Shown: in pieces, positions 55,935 through 64,000 of the stretch | How positions within the stretch are numbered: position 1 is the first letter of the stretch | Layout of the letters: each line of letters opens with the position of its first letter | Assembly (NCBI GenBank): GCA_004028505.1 | Contig: MTKO01000034.1 | Location: 1-64,000 of the forward strand | Direction: 5' to 3' | DNA from: Candidatus Electrothrix aarhusensis | Lineage (GTDB): Bacteria > Desulfobacterota > Desulfobulbia > Desulfobulbales > Desulfobulbaceae | DNA length: 64,000 nt | The notes under the pieces: model-generated | Databases searched by the model: none | Told to the model about the DNA's origin: nothing | Seen by the model: the letters and a program-made list of their open reading frames with translations, nothing else | Translations under genes and position numbers: made by a program

Positions 55935-57908
55935 TTATTCAGGCGAGATCAAGTTTTTTTTTGCCGACTCCTGTTCTGTCTCTGTCCGTAACACTGTTCC
56001 GTCAATAACCAGCTCACCCGGTGCGGTGGCGCTTTGTATTCCTATGGCATGGTATGCTTTGAAGCTGCCCAGCAAGGGAGAGATAACTTGATCAATCAGG
56101 AGTTTACTTGTAGCTCCGGCTCTACGATCTCGGACAGTGATCATGGTTCCGGCCCAGGAAGCCAATTCTTGCAGAGCGTTGATGACCTCTGGGGTTCGGG
56201 CAAAGAGGCGAAGGTTGGCAGGCTCTTCCGGCTTGATAGCCACAGCTTGAAATTTTTTTCCCTCAGCCAGCGGTGTTTTTTTCTTGAGCAGGATGTCCTC
56301 TATCTGTTCTCTGCTGTCTGCTAATAGCAGGTATCCGTTGAAAAAAGCATAGGAGGGCTGCAACATGCCCTGGGCTGCCAGTAACGAGACAACCGGGACT
56401 CCACCGACCATAGTGCGACTTACCGGGAGATCAGCGATGATTTTCTGAAAGAACGCATCCATTTTTTTTCGATGCAAGATCTGAATACTGAAACAAAGGC
56501 GCGGGACCGGAAAAAAACCGGCAGTGCTGATGTCCGCCACATGGATGCTGAGGTTTTTTCCAAACAAACCGAGGAACTCTTCCATGTTCATGTCGGTCTT
56601 TTCTTTGATCCAGGCCGCAATTCTATCAGCTGCCGCCAGTTCCTCTTGTTCGCCGTGGGCAAGAGTGGTTTGCCACCAGAGCCGGGGCTCTAGCCAGTTG
56701 CACCAGAAGGATATTAAGAGATCTGCTGGTACCTCTTCAAAGCTATGGCTCCGGCTCGGTGGGGTGGTATATATGTGTTTCTGGAAGGGGTATAATTGGT
56801 CCTGGGAAAAACGAACAACGGTCTTAAGCTGCTCGGTATTTTTTTCTGTATGATGATAAAATCCCATGCTTCTCACCCCAGGAGCCCAGGGGTAGTTAAT
56901 GAATTTTTGGGATTCCTGGGGTTCCTGAGATTTTTGGCTTTTGCCTTGTGAGCTGAATTGAGCAAAGAAAATTTTGAGGTGGATCTTGAGGCGAAAGAGG
57001 TCCGCATAGAGAAAGAAATCCGTTTTACCTGGGCGTTCCTTTTCCATCTTCGTGTACTCCTGATTTAGGAGCAGATCATTCCGTTGTTTGAAGAGATGGC
57101 CAAGAAAAAGAGCAATACTATCCTTGATCGGCTGTTGAGCAAAGGAGAAGATGATCTTGCCGCCGACCGAGGCGAGATAGAGTTTTTGCCTTTTGGGGGT
57201 TTTTAAGGCATGCACTGTGAAACCGAAGTGCTTCAGTACTGTTTGCCTTCCTTGGAGTATATCGAGTAGGGCAGAAAGAACCGTGTCAGGATTTTCTTGG
57301 CCCGGATCCATAACGATTAGCAGATTATCCAGTAAGGGATGCTGCTGTTTGTCTTGAATCAAAGAGGGCAGGGCAGAGAGTTGGGCAAGAAAGAGGCGTT
57401 TGCCGAAGACCTGAGAAAAGGAGGGGTGGGTAAGCAGGTGCAGTAGACCGGAGGCGTTTTGCTCTAGCGGTTGACGCAGCTGTTTTTTTATCTGCATCCT
57501 TTGCAGAACAGCAGGCCAGTTAATGGTGTTCAACGTCTGTCCGAAACGGGAGTCGAGAAAACTTTTGCCTGTTGCAGCGGCGTCCTCCAGTTCCAGTACG
57601 ACCATAGCATAGCTAGGGATCAACTCCTGGGGGGCTATTGACTGGGAAAAGACGCGGAGTTGTTGCTCTATTCCCTTTATGAAGACCCTTGGCAGCATTG
57701 ACGAATTGATGCTGATGAGATCACGGGTAACAGAAGTGTTGAGTAAGCCTTTGCCTGTGGATATAGGACTGCGTTTATGGATCAGTTGTACAGCTTCCTC
57801 GGTGATTTTCCCGAGAGGTTCTCTGTCTTTCTGCGGATAAAAAACAAGCAGGTATACTGCCGAACACAGCGTAAAAAAAGAGAAAAAAAGAAGGAACGAA
57901 CGCTTCAT
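55935..57908 (-). CDS. Large exported DUF3352-like protein, function unknown
   Basis: The product has 657 residues. The N-terminal signal/anchor (FLLFFSFFTLCSAVYLLVFY) is followed by an extracytoplasmic domain with repeated alpha/beta units resembling DUF3352 proteins (YAMVVLELEDAAATGKSFLD, FTVHALKTPKRQKLYLASVG, YAFFNGYLLLADSREQIEDI). There is no catalytic motif I can name. It lies between a radical-SAM gene and a superoxide reductase on the same strand, with spacers over 50 nt. Confidence 0.65.
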   Translation of the reverse strand: MKRSFLLFFSFFTLCSAVYLLVFYPQKDREPLGKITEEAVQLIHKRSPISTGKGLLNTSVTRDLISINSSMLPRVFIKGIEQQLRVFSQSIAPQELIPSYAMVVLELEDAAATGKSFLDSRFGQTLNTINWPAVLQRMQIKKQLRQPLEQNASGLLHLLTHPSFSQVFGKRLFLAQLSALPSLIQDKQQHPLLDNLLIVMDPGQENPDTVLSALLDILQGRQTVLKHFGFTVHALKTPKRQKLYLASVGGKIIFSFAQQPIKDSIALFLGHLFKQRNDLLLNQEYTKMEKERPGKTDFFLYADLFRLKIHLKIFFAQFSSQGKSQKSQEPQESQKFINYPWAPGVRSMGFYHHTEKNTEQLKTVVRFSQDQLYPFQKHIYTTPPSRSHSFEEVPADLLISFWCNWLEPRLWWQTTLAHGEQEELAAADRIAAWIKEKTDMNMEEFLGLFGKNLSIHVADISTAGFFPVPRLCFSIQILHRKKMDAFFQKIIADLPVSRTMVGGVPVVSLLAAQGMLQPSYAFFNGYLLLADSREQIEDILLKKKTPLAEGKKFQAVAIKPEEPANLRLFARTPEVINALQELASWAGTMITVRDRRAGATSKLLIDQVISPLLGSFKAYHAIGIQSATAPGELVIDGTVLRTETEQESAKKNLISPE

Positions 57909-57975
57909 AGATATAAAAGGCAGGACAACATTATATTCTCCTGCCGGTAGCAGATGGTTGCCGGAAATTCAGGGG

Positions 57976-58392
57976 TTAGACCGTGAACTCGGTTACCCAC
58001 AGATCATGCATATTGCAGAAACTGGTTGCGCAGGCCTTACCCTTATATCCTGCGGGCAGATCAAAGCTTGATTCCGGCTTATCAGTATGCGAAAAAGTCT
58101 TACCGCCAATAACCTTGCCATCTGCAAGAACAACCGTATGTCGAACGATAAAATGGGGTTCGGTCATGGGGTGCTCAGTAACGACAGAAACTTTACCATC
58201 TGTCACTGTTACCTTGGGTGCATGGCTGCCTGCCTTGCCTTTCCACTGTCCTTGTTGTTGTTCCGTATACACGACGCCAGCGCCAGCATGGGATGTCGTT
58301 GTCTCGCCAGCAAAGACGTTATTGCTTGAGGCGACGGCAACAGCAGAGGCGGCAACAGCTGTTGTTTTCAGGAACTCTCTTCGATTAATCAT
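57976..58392 (-). CDS. Tat-exported superoxide reductase (neelaredoxin type)
   Basis: The protein has 138 residues. A Tat signal (MINRREFLKTTAVAASAVAV) ends near SSNNVFA. The mature domain has the mononuclear iron site: GSHAPKVTV, EHPMTEPHFIVRHTVV and C-N-x-H in FCNMHDLWV. It reduces superoxide to peroxide in the periplasm without making O2, as suits a strict anaerobe. There is no extra desulforedoxin domain, so it is a one-iron enzyme. Confidence 0.9.
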   Translation of the reverse strand: MINRREFLKTTAVAASAVAVASSNNVFAGETTTSHAGAGVVYTEQQQGQWKGKAGSHAPKVTVTDGKVSVVTEHPMTEPHFIVRHTVVLADGKVIGGKTFSHTDKPESSFDLPAGYKGKACATSFCNMHDLWVTEFTV

Positions 58393-58476
58393 CGTGTATC
58401 CTCCAGTTTTTGGTATAGTGTATGGGATTTATAAAGGTTTACATGTTGTTATGCTGTCGGTGACAGCAGCCGAAAT

Positions 58477-58896
58477 CTATGAGATGTTTTTGTTTAATTT
58501 TCCCGTCTCATTGTCCTTTTGCTTGTCCTTGATTTCCTTTCGTAGTTCTTCAATACGTTTATGGGCCGCATGTAGGGCCTCTTTTCTCGTGATCTCAGAG
58601 ACATTCTGCTCTATCTTTTCAATGGCTGACAGCAATTTGAACAGCATCAGAAAGACCATTAAAAATCCCATCAGAACAACGGCATTAAAATTATCAACCA
58701 CCCCCATAATTCTGGCTATGACCAGGGTAAAATCAGGATAAACAGCAATCAGGCCCATCCCGCCCCAGACAGCCAAGCGGACAGAGAGTTTTAAGAGGGT
58801 CTGGCCGGTTTCCCGGTTGATGAATTCTTTGATGCCGAGGTAGAGCATGACCGACGAAATACCGACAACAATAACCTGATAAAGGTGTATTTTCAT
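58477..58896 (-). CDS. DUF2304-type membrane protein
   Basis: The product has 139 residues. Three hydrophobic helices (about 7-22, 35-55, 70-90) and a basic coiled-coil tail (ALHAAHKRIEELRKEIKDKQ) match DUF2304, small proteins often found with glycosyltransferases. Its start overlaps the stop of the DUF808 gene (ATGA). There are no glycosyltransferases here; function is unknown. Confidence 0.65.
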   Translation of the reverse strand: MKIHLYQVIVVGISSVMLYLGIKEFINRETGQTLLKLSVRLAVWGGMGLIAVYPDFTLVIARIMGVVDNFNAVVLMGFLMVFLMLFKLLSAIEKIEQNVSEITRKEALHAAHKRIEELRKEIKDKQKDNETGKLNKNIS

Positions 58897-59766
58897 GTTT
58901 TATTTTGTTTTTTTGCAAAGTGGAGAATGAACAGGATAACAAAACCAACGATCAGGCCTGCGAAAAGGTTGGCAAGCATTATCGGCATGAAATGAAGTCC
59001 ATCGTGAATCAGTGCAATATTATGCACGTACATGCCTCCACCCACGAGGAGCATGGCAAGAGTGCCCACAAATTCCAGGAACCTGATAATTTTTGGCAGT
59101 GAGGCTATGAGAAGATCTCCCGTCTTGGTGAGTATCCCGGACATCAATCCTGTTATTGACTGAGCATACTGAACCAGATAAAAGCCCATGTCGTCAAGCT
59201 TAACCAGCAGAGCAACAAGCCCGTAAACACCCACTGTGCCAAAAGGGCCACAAAACTCACAACTATGATCTGCATGAGCAGTTGTTGATCACGTACTGAT
59301 TCTAAGGCAATAACGATAATTTCGATAGAGAGAATGAAGTCAGTTCTGACGGCGGAGCGTATTTTTTCTTTTTCAGAAAGTTTTGTTGCGGCGGTTTGCT
59401 GGGGATCCTCTTCATGAGCATTTTTTGCAAAACGATGGACCAGCCATTCGTAAATTTTCTCAGCCCCCTCAAAGCTGAGATAGCTCCGCCAAGCAAGAGA
59501 ATGGGGATGATGAGCCCAGGGATATAGGCGTTCAAGAAGAGGGCTGCTGGGATGATGATGATTTTATTGAGCACAGAGCCCTTGGTGATGGCCCAAATAA
59601 CCGGGAGTTCCCGCGAGGCATGAAAGCCTGTTGCTTTTTCCGCATTAACTGCCAGATCATCACCCAGGATACCGGCTGTTTTCTTGGCTGCTATCTTGCT
59701 CATGGCAGAGGCGTCATCAAGCAGCATGGCTATGTCGTCTAATATTGCAAAGATACCACTAGGCAT
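58893..59766 (-). pseudogene. DUF808 (YedI-like) membrane protein with two frameshifts
   Basis: Start MPSGIFAILDDIAMLLDDAS, then KTAGILGDDLAVNAEKATGF, matches YedI. After GGAISA the frame breaks; the next frame reads FEGAEKIYEWLVHRFAKNAH and RSAVRTDFILSIEIIVIAL, as in YedI. It breaks again before TVGVYGLVALLVKLDDMGFY, which runs to the end. Two one-base losses, at about 59471-59473 (A3) and about 59231-59240, restore one protein of about 290 residues. It is an inner-membrane protein of unknown role. Confidence 0.8.
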
Positions 59767-59822
59767 ATTTTACCCTCTCATGAACGTTGTTTTTCCTCTC
59801 TTATTATTTGTGGCGGCAATGA

Positions 59823-60971
59823 TCAACTGTACTCGTTTTTTATGTTGACCGCAGAGATTTTTTTCTCCTCAAGTTCCTTGGTAACGCAATAAACGCCCTG
59901 TCCCTGAAAACCAGGAGTGAAACACAGATTGTCCGATGTGCACTGAGCAGGACGAAGATCTCCATTGTTCCAGCGCTGAATCAAGTCCGGTTCCCTGATT
60001 AACGCTCTGCTCATGGAGATGTAATCGGCAATTCCTTCCGAAACAACTTCAGCGGCAACCTCAAAGGATTTAATGCCACCGACGAGAATAAGGGGGATGA
60101 TGCTTGCTGCTTTAAATTTTTGCGCATATTCCTTGAAATACGCCTCTTTCTCCTGACTTGTTATGCCGGGCCTGCTTGGCGAGAGTTTGCCGGTTCTGAT
60201 TATGCCGCCACTGACCTCAATTGCGTCAGCTCCTGCATCAGTGAAAATCGTTGCTGCCTGTAAGGAATCATCTGCATTCAGACCGTTTTCTATGAAATCC
60301 GCGCAGTTCATTTTTATGAACACAGGATAATCTCTGCCAACCGCCTCCCGGATTGCCTGCAAGATTTCGGAATGTATTCTTGTTCGGTTTTTGATATCAC
60401 CACCATATTCATCGGTTCGATGATTATAGGCCGGGGATAAAAACTGGCTCAGGAGGTATCCGTGCGCGGAGTGCAGTTGAATACCGTCAAAGCCAGCGTG
60501 TTTGGCTCGTTGGGCAGCCTGTGCATACGAAATGATGAGGGATGAGATATCGTCTTGGGTGATTTCTTTGCAGGGAAAGTCAGGCCGGGGAGAAGGGAGA
60601 GATACTGCTAATGCCGCTTGCTTGGTGAGGTCCGTTACAGTGTATTGACCGGCATAGGCAAGCTGTATGAGTATCTTGCCGCCATTTTCATGAACTGCCG
60701 AGGTCATCTCCTTGAGTCCGTTGACAAGACCGTCTTCGTGGATGCCAATTTGCCAGGGAGTACCTTGGCCTTCTTTAGAAACATAGGAATGGCTTGCTAT
60801 AATGAGACCAACACCACCTTGTGCAAGCGATACCATCATGTCAATAAGCTTTGGCGTGATAGCACCTTCCGGGGTGGCGAGTCCTTCCCATGTTGCTGAT
60901 CTGATAAATCTGTTTTTCAGGGAAAGGCCGTTGACGATGGTTTCTGTGAACAGGTTGTTTGCGGTATCCAT
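59823..60971 (-). CDS. Old-yellow-enzyme-family NADH:flavin oxidoreductase
   Basis: The protein has 382 residues and is a single FMN barrel: LKNRFIRSATWEGLATPEG, the active-site region IQLHSAHGYLLSQFLSPAYN, HRTDEYGGDIKNRTR, and FMN phosphate loops ILVGGIKS and ISMSRALIREP. The C-terminal Cys pair (CTSDNLCF) is short compared with 2,4-dienoyl-CoA reductases and there is no Fe-S/FAD extension. It likely reduces activated C=C bonds. It is alone on the minus strand. Confidence 0.87.
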   Translation of the reverse strand: MDTANNLFTETIVNGLSLKNRFIRSATWEGLATPEGAITPKLIDMMVSLAQGGVGLIIASHSYVSKEGQGTPWQIGIHEDGLVNGLKEMTSAVHENGGKILIQLAYAGQYTVTDLTKQAALAVSLPSPRPDFPCKEITQDDISSLIISYAQAAQRAKHAGFDGIQLHSAHGYLLSQFLSPAYNHRTDEYGGDIKNRTRIHSEILQAIREAVGRDYPVFIKMNCADFIENGLNADDSLQAATIFTDAGADAIEVSGGIIRTGKLSPSRPGITSQEKEAYFKEYAQKFKAASIIPLILVGGIKSFEVAAEVVSEGIADYISMSRALIREPDLIQRWNNGDLRPAQCTSDNLCFTPGFQGQGVYCVTKELEEKKISAVNIKNEYS

Positions 60972-61057
60972 GATTAATAAGGGGGCAGGTGGATTGAGTG
61001 AGAGCAGGGCTGGACCACGGCTTTTGCTCGGTAAATTACTGATCCTCTGTTGCCTGT

Positions 61058-61324
61058 TTAACGTTTGAGGTAAAGTACCGTGAAAGGCATCAGCGGTTTT
61101 CGGTTTCTATCATAGAAATCCACCCCTGTAACTGTCCAACCACGATCAATAAAAAATCGTGCAAACGGCTCACCTGCTCCACATCCTACATCAAGCAGTC
61201 TTCCTTGCTTTGCCTCCAATCCTGCATAAAAAGGATCAAAGACTTCCGTCATATCAAAAAGTCCTCGGTTCTCTTCATAGGTTTCAGCAAACCCATCATA
61301 AATTTCTTGAAGTGTGATATCCAT
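61058..61324 (-). pseudogene. Truncated class I SAM methyltransferase
   Basis: About 88 residues from ATG 61324 (open to 61357). Motif I (GRLLDVGCGAGEPFARFFID) and motif II (VTGVDF) are good, but the protein stops 15 residues later (YDRNRKPLMPFTVLYLKR) where enzymes of this type continue for another 100 residues or more. The downstream sequence in all frames does not restore the fold. It is a gene fragment. Confidence 0.6.
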
Positions 61325-61532
61325 AGCATACCTTTGGGTTGCTGATGCGGAGTTCACCGGGGAGCTTCGGCAAACCCCGTCGGAACGTTTGATTGCGCAA
61401 TTTTTTATATATTTTTAGCAAATTAAACATTTTTGTTCTCAACAGCCCACTACTCTCCTCGGTCAACTGAGTTGTATTTTTATGCGCAACGCTCTATTCA
61501 GCCGCTGCGCTTCTTACCGTCTGTTAGCAGAT

Positions 61533-62936
61533 TTATTTATCAATTAATTTACCCTTCGATGTCAGTTGCCAAGCCGATTTTGGCCCTTTAAGGCCAGGTA
61601 CTCTTTCAAGCAAACCTTCATCTCTGAGTTTGTAAAATTCAATTTTTACAAGGTTTTCTGACTTGATCCCGGTGATATCTCGTGTTTGTTGATTTGTTAT
61701 AGTATTATTAGTCTTGAGGAAGTTAAGAATTGCTTCTGTGGGGGTTGCAAGCGGGATGTGAGGCAACGTTACTTTAACATAATTTCCTTCTTCGATGATC
61801 TCAGGTGATTTGAGTCCCCATTCTTTCATTTTTTGGAAAGTGGTATTGAGACCTTCCCCTAAATCTTTGTTTGGAGCTTCCTTGTATCGATTTAGAGTTC
61901 TAACGATTTTTGAGTTTCTAGCGTAACGAGCATCCAGAATATTTTCGACTGTAACATACCCAGGTAGACGTCCAGGGCTTAATATTTCAATTCTATTGTT
62001 ATAAATAATAATTTGAGTGTCATCAGATATTGAATAGTCGCGATGAATTAAGGCATTAACAATAACCTCCCATATTGCTTCTGGTGGATAGTTAAGTTTT
62101 TTTAAACCATCAGAGTTCCATACTTTTACAGATGACATTATTTTTTCTACTGCCTGGACAGTCTCCTTGATCAAAGGATAAAGAGCCTTTTCTATTGTAA
62201 TTTGTTCAGTAAGGTGATCCCGTTCCGGATCATCGTCCTTTGTTTCATATCGGGTAATTTTAACAGCACATTTTCTAGGAATAACAGCACTCGGATATGG
62301 ATGAAATAATAATGCTGCTGACACTTTTGTTTCCCATGTTTTGTAATCAAGTAAGTTTTGATTAATACAAAATTCTAAGGGATCAGTTTTTGGCGAGTAT
62401 TCAGATAAAAATTCAGTCAGCTCTTTTGATTCTGCAATTTGCTCGGCCGGAATTTCTTTAAGAGTTTGGTCCTCAAACGAAGTAGCACCTTTTGCGAATG
62501 AGAGTTGAGTTATTCTTTGCGGATCTTTTATCGGAAGTGATTGGGCACCATGCCTTTGATAAACTGTTCCATCGGTTGTTTTATGAACTTCAGAGCTTTT
62601 TTCAACCAATATCCGCAGAGTATATCCTGGTTTGCTTTCACATTTTAATATCTCGTATTTTAAATCTAATGATGGAGTCACTTCAAAAACTGCTTGAAGA
62701 TGACTATTTAAATCTTCAATCCTTGGTGCCCCTTTCCATCTTTTTGCAGGGTCGGATTCTTCCTTTTCGTCAGCAATGCCGATAATAACTTCACCACCGT
62801 CTGCGTTTGCGAAGGCTACCGCTATTTTCTGTACTTTTGCACCTTTTATGAGAAAAGACTTTCTGTCAAAAAAATGCGACTCTTCTCTGCTTGACAAATC
62901 ATCCGCTTCAGTTTGTTCAATTGTTTTTATGTTCAT
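61533..62936 (-). CDS. AlbA_2 (Schlafen-like) plus ATP-binding domain protein (AT-rich)
   Basis: The product has about 467 residues from ATG 62936; the frame starts three codons earlier. The AlbA_2 domain (about 20-150) has AFANADGGEVIIGIADEKEE and RHGAQSLPIKD. An ATP-binding/HATPase-4 part follows (YPPEAIWEVIVNALIHRDYS, IEILSPGRLPG, EGLNTTFQKMKEWG), then a winged helix end. The family occurs near phage-defence and mobile regions as nucleic-acid-binding regulators. Composition is AT-rich, so transfer is likely. Confidence 0.8.
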   Translation of the reverse strand: MNIKTIEQTEADDLSSREESHFFDRKSFLIKGAKVQKIAVAFANADGGEVIIGIADEKEESDPAKRWKGAPRIEDLNSHLQAVFEVTPSLDLKYEILKCESKPGYTLRILVEKSSEVHKTTDGTVYQRHGAQSLPIKDPQRITQLSFAKGATSFEDQTLKEIPAEQIAESKELTEFLSEYSPKTDPLEFCINQNLLDYKTWETKVSAALLFHPYPSAVIPRKCAVKITRYETKDDDPERDHLTEQITIEKALYPLIKETVQAVEKIMSSVKVWNSDGLKKLNYPPEAIWEVIVNALIHRDYSISDDTQIIIYNNRIEILSPGRLPGYVTVENILDARYARNSKIVRTLNRYKEAPNKDLGEGLNTTFQKMKEWGLKSPEIIEEGNYVKVTLPHIPLATPTEAILNFLKTNNTITNQQTRDITGIKSENLVKIEFYKLRDEGLLERVPGLKGPKSAWQLTSKGKLIDK

Positions 62937-63017
62937 AATTTTCAATATGTAACAGGATTAATAAGTGGAAACTTTCCATACTATTGACTGCAATAGATCC
63001 CGAAAAACTATCAAAGC

Positions 63018-64000
63018 TTACATCAGCCCCAAAAGAAAATTCTTTACACAATTACCGAGATTATCAACATTATATCCCCCTTCCTGACAAACCAATGTCG
63101 GTATTTCGAGCGACTTGAACTGCTGACCAATGGAAATATAATCCTCTGTGAGAAGTTGAAAACCCCCGATAGGATCATCGATATGCGTATCAAAGCCAGC
63201 AGCAATAATTAAATACGCAGGGTTGAACGCACGTATTTTTTCTATAATTCTGTCAACTGCCGCGCTGTATTGTTCTAAGCTGGTATCCTTGGGCAACGGT
63301 TCATTATGATTTGTCCCAACTGCCTGACCTGTTCCTTTTTCGTCGGCATATCCCCAAAAGTACGGGTACTCGTTGGAAGGATCGCAATGAATCGATGCGG
63401 TAAAAACAGATTTTATCTCATTGAAAAATTCCTGCGTGCCGTTACCGTGATGATAATCGATATCGACAACAGCTACTCTTCCCTCGGGTAATAAATACTC
63501 GGCTGCTGTGGCTGCATTATTAAAATAACAATACCCGCCAAAAACACGAGGGCCTGCATGATGTCCTGAAGGGCGGCACAGGGCGTAAACGGTTTTCTCC
63601 TGCCCTTCGCGCAGCAATTCCGCACCGGTTAAGGCGGTTTCAGCAGAAGCGCGAGCAACTTCATAGGTCTTACGCATAATCGGTGTGACAGCATCGGTAC
63701 ACCATATTCCGCCCCAGAGCGGTGAATCGACCTTTTTGGTCAGATTTGCCCCTTCACCGGGAAAAAGGTCCGGATAAAATTCCTCATCATCATTGTGTAA
63801 GCTTAATCCCGTGTTACGGATATAATCGTGATAAGGATGCAGCCTTGCTATGAAACGTTCCGGGAATTGTTTGGCAACCTGGAAATCGAATCGTTCATCT
63901 GAACGAAGGGCTTTTTTTATGGATTCAACCCGCAGAGGCGTATCCTTTACTTCATATGTTTCCGGTCCGAGCTGATACTTCCAATATGGGTTGTGTAAGC
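63018..64000 (-). CDS. Histone-deacetylase-family amidohydrolase, 5' end beyond window
   Basis: The frame is open to the window edge; visible residues begin LHNPYWKYQLGPETYEVKDT. Zn amidohydrolase motifs: RPSGHHAG (two His), GGYCYFNNAA, VDIDYHHGNGTQEFF (Asp, His ligands) and AAGFDTHIDDPIGG (Asp ligand). This class deacetylates acetylpolyamines or acetyl-lysine in bacteria. An internal ATG at 63677 is not the true start, because upstream residues (about 108 codons) still match HDAC-type N-termini. The ending LLGLM is normal. Confidence 0.85.
   Translation of the reverse strand, partial: LHNPYWKYQLGPETYEVKDTPLRVESIKKALRSDERFDFQVAKQFPERFIARLHPYHDYIRNTGLSLHNDDEEFYPDLFPGEGANLTKKVDSPLWGGIWCTDAVTPIMRKTYEVARASAETALTGAELLREGQEKTVYALCRPSGHHAGPRVFGGYCYFNNAATAAEYLLPEGRVAVVDIDYHHGNGTQEFFNEIKSVFTASIHCDPSNEYPYFWGYADEKGTGQAVGTNHNEPLPKDTSLEQYSAAVDRIIEKIRAFNPAYLIIAAGFDTHIDDPIGGFQLLTEDYISIGQQFKSLEIPTLVCQEGGYNVDNLGNCVKNFLLGLM

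Overview
The window is bacterial chromosome from a Gram-negative anaerobe, most likely a sulfate- or sulfur-metabolising Desulfobulbales-type organism; a cable-bacterium relative is possible, but the sequence does not prove it. The evidence is lipid A and LPS export genes (lpxB, lptD), a selenocysteine formate dehydrogenase, a Wood-Ljungdahl-type methylene-THF reductase with the MTHFR_C domain, an exported superoxide reductase, a hemerythrin, B12/radical-SAM proteins and many two-component and cyclic-dinucleotide signalling proteins. Most genes have about 50% GC. A few islands are clearly AT-rich: the HNH gene at 11.6-12.4 kb, the GIY-YIG gene at 52.7 kb and the AlbA_2/ATPase gene at 61.5-62.9 kb.

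Layout. 0-4.4 kb: a GldF/GldG-type ABC exporter fusion and a DUF4340 protein. 4.5-10.4 kb: a small membrane protein, a PHP phosphoesterase, an NtrC-type regulator, MetF and a B12/radical-SAM protein. 10.7-12.6 kb: an accessory island with a Phd/VapC-like toxin-antitoxin pair, an HNH protein and a decayed tRNA-like 3' end. 12.7-16.8 kb: one 1367-residue formate dehydrogenase with an in-frame UGA (Sec822), fused to ferredoxin and GltD-like modules. 17-20.7 kb: a hybrid kinase and a LuxR-type response regulator. 20.9-23.4 kb: an NMT1/THI5-like ABC importer. 23.5-28.5 kb: glutaminyl cyclase, recJ, a hairpin array, a broken orphan antitoxin and glmS. 28.8-30.1 kb: Nudix, pyrE and a 56-residue zinc ribbon. 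30.2-33.8 kb: a MASE3 kinase with a split REC-DUF3369-HD-GYP protein. 33.8-40.4 kb: lpxB, grpE-dnaK, serC, trmL. 40.6-41.4 kb: a secreted protein behind a GEMM-like riboswitch. 42.0-43.7 kb: a SET methyltransferase coupled to a PLP decarboxylase homologue. 43.7-44.9 kb: a repeat-rich gap with a MITE-like insertion. 45-52.5 kb: lptD, a DHH protein, an MltB remnant, pssA, rsmD, coaD and a Rieske/cytochrome b pair. 52.7-64 kb: accessory and redox genes, ending in an HDAC-family gene cut by the window edge.

How genes work together. The cytosolic formate dehydrogenase and MetF are both methyl-branch (C1) enzymes lying about 3 kb apart. HD-GYP and a possible cyclic-dinucleotide riboswitch both point to nucleotide second messengers. 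Lipid A, LptD and PssA serve the envelope. DnaK/GrpE form a heat-shock pair, with a canonical promoter in front of grpE.

A caution on quality. At least six otherwise conserved genes carry single-base frameshifts in short homopolymers: the GldFG fusion, the antitoxin remnant, glmS, REC/HD-GYP, serC, and DUF808 (twice). So many lesions, including in serC and glmS, look more like residual sequencing error than biology, and any 'pseudogene' label here should be read that way.
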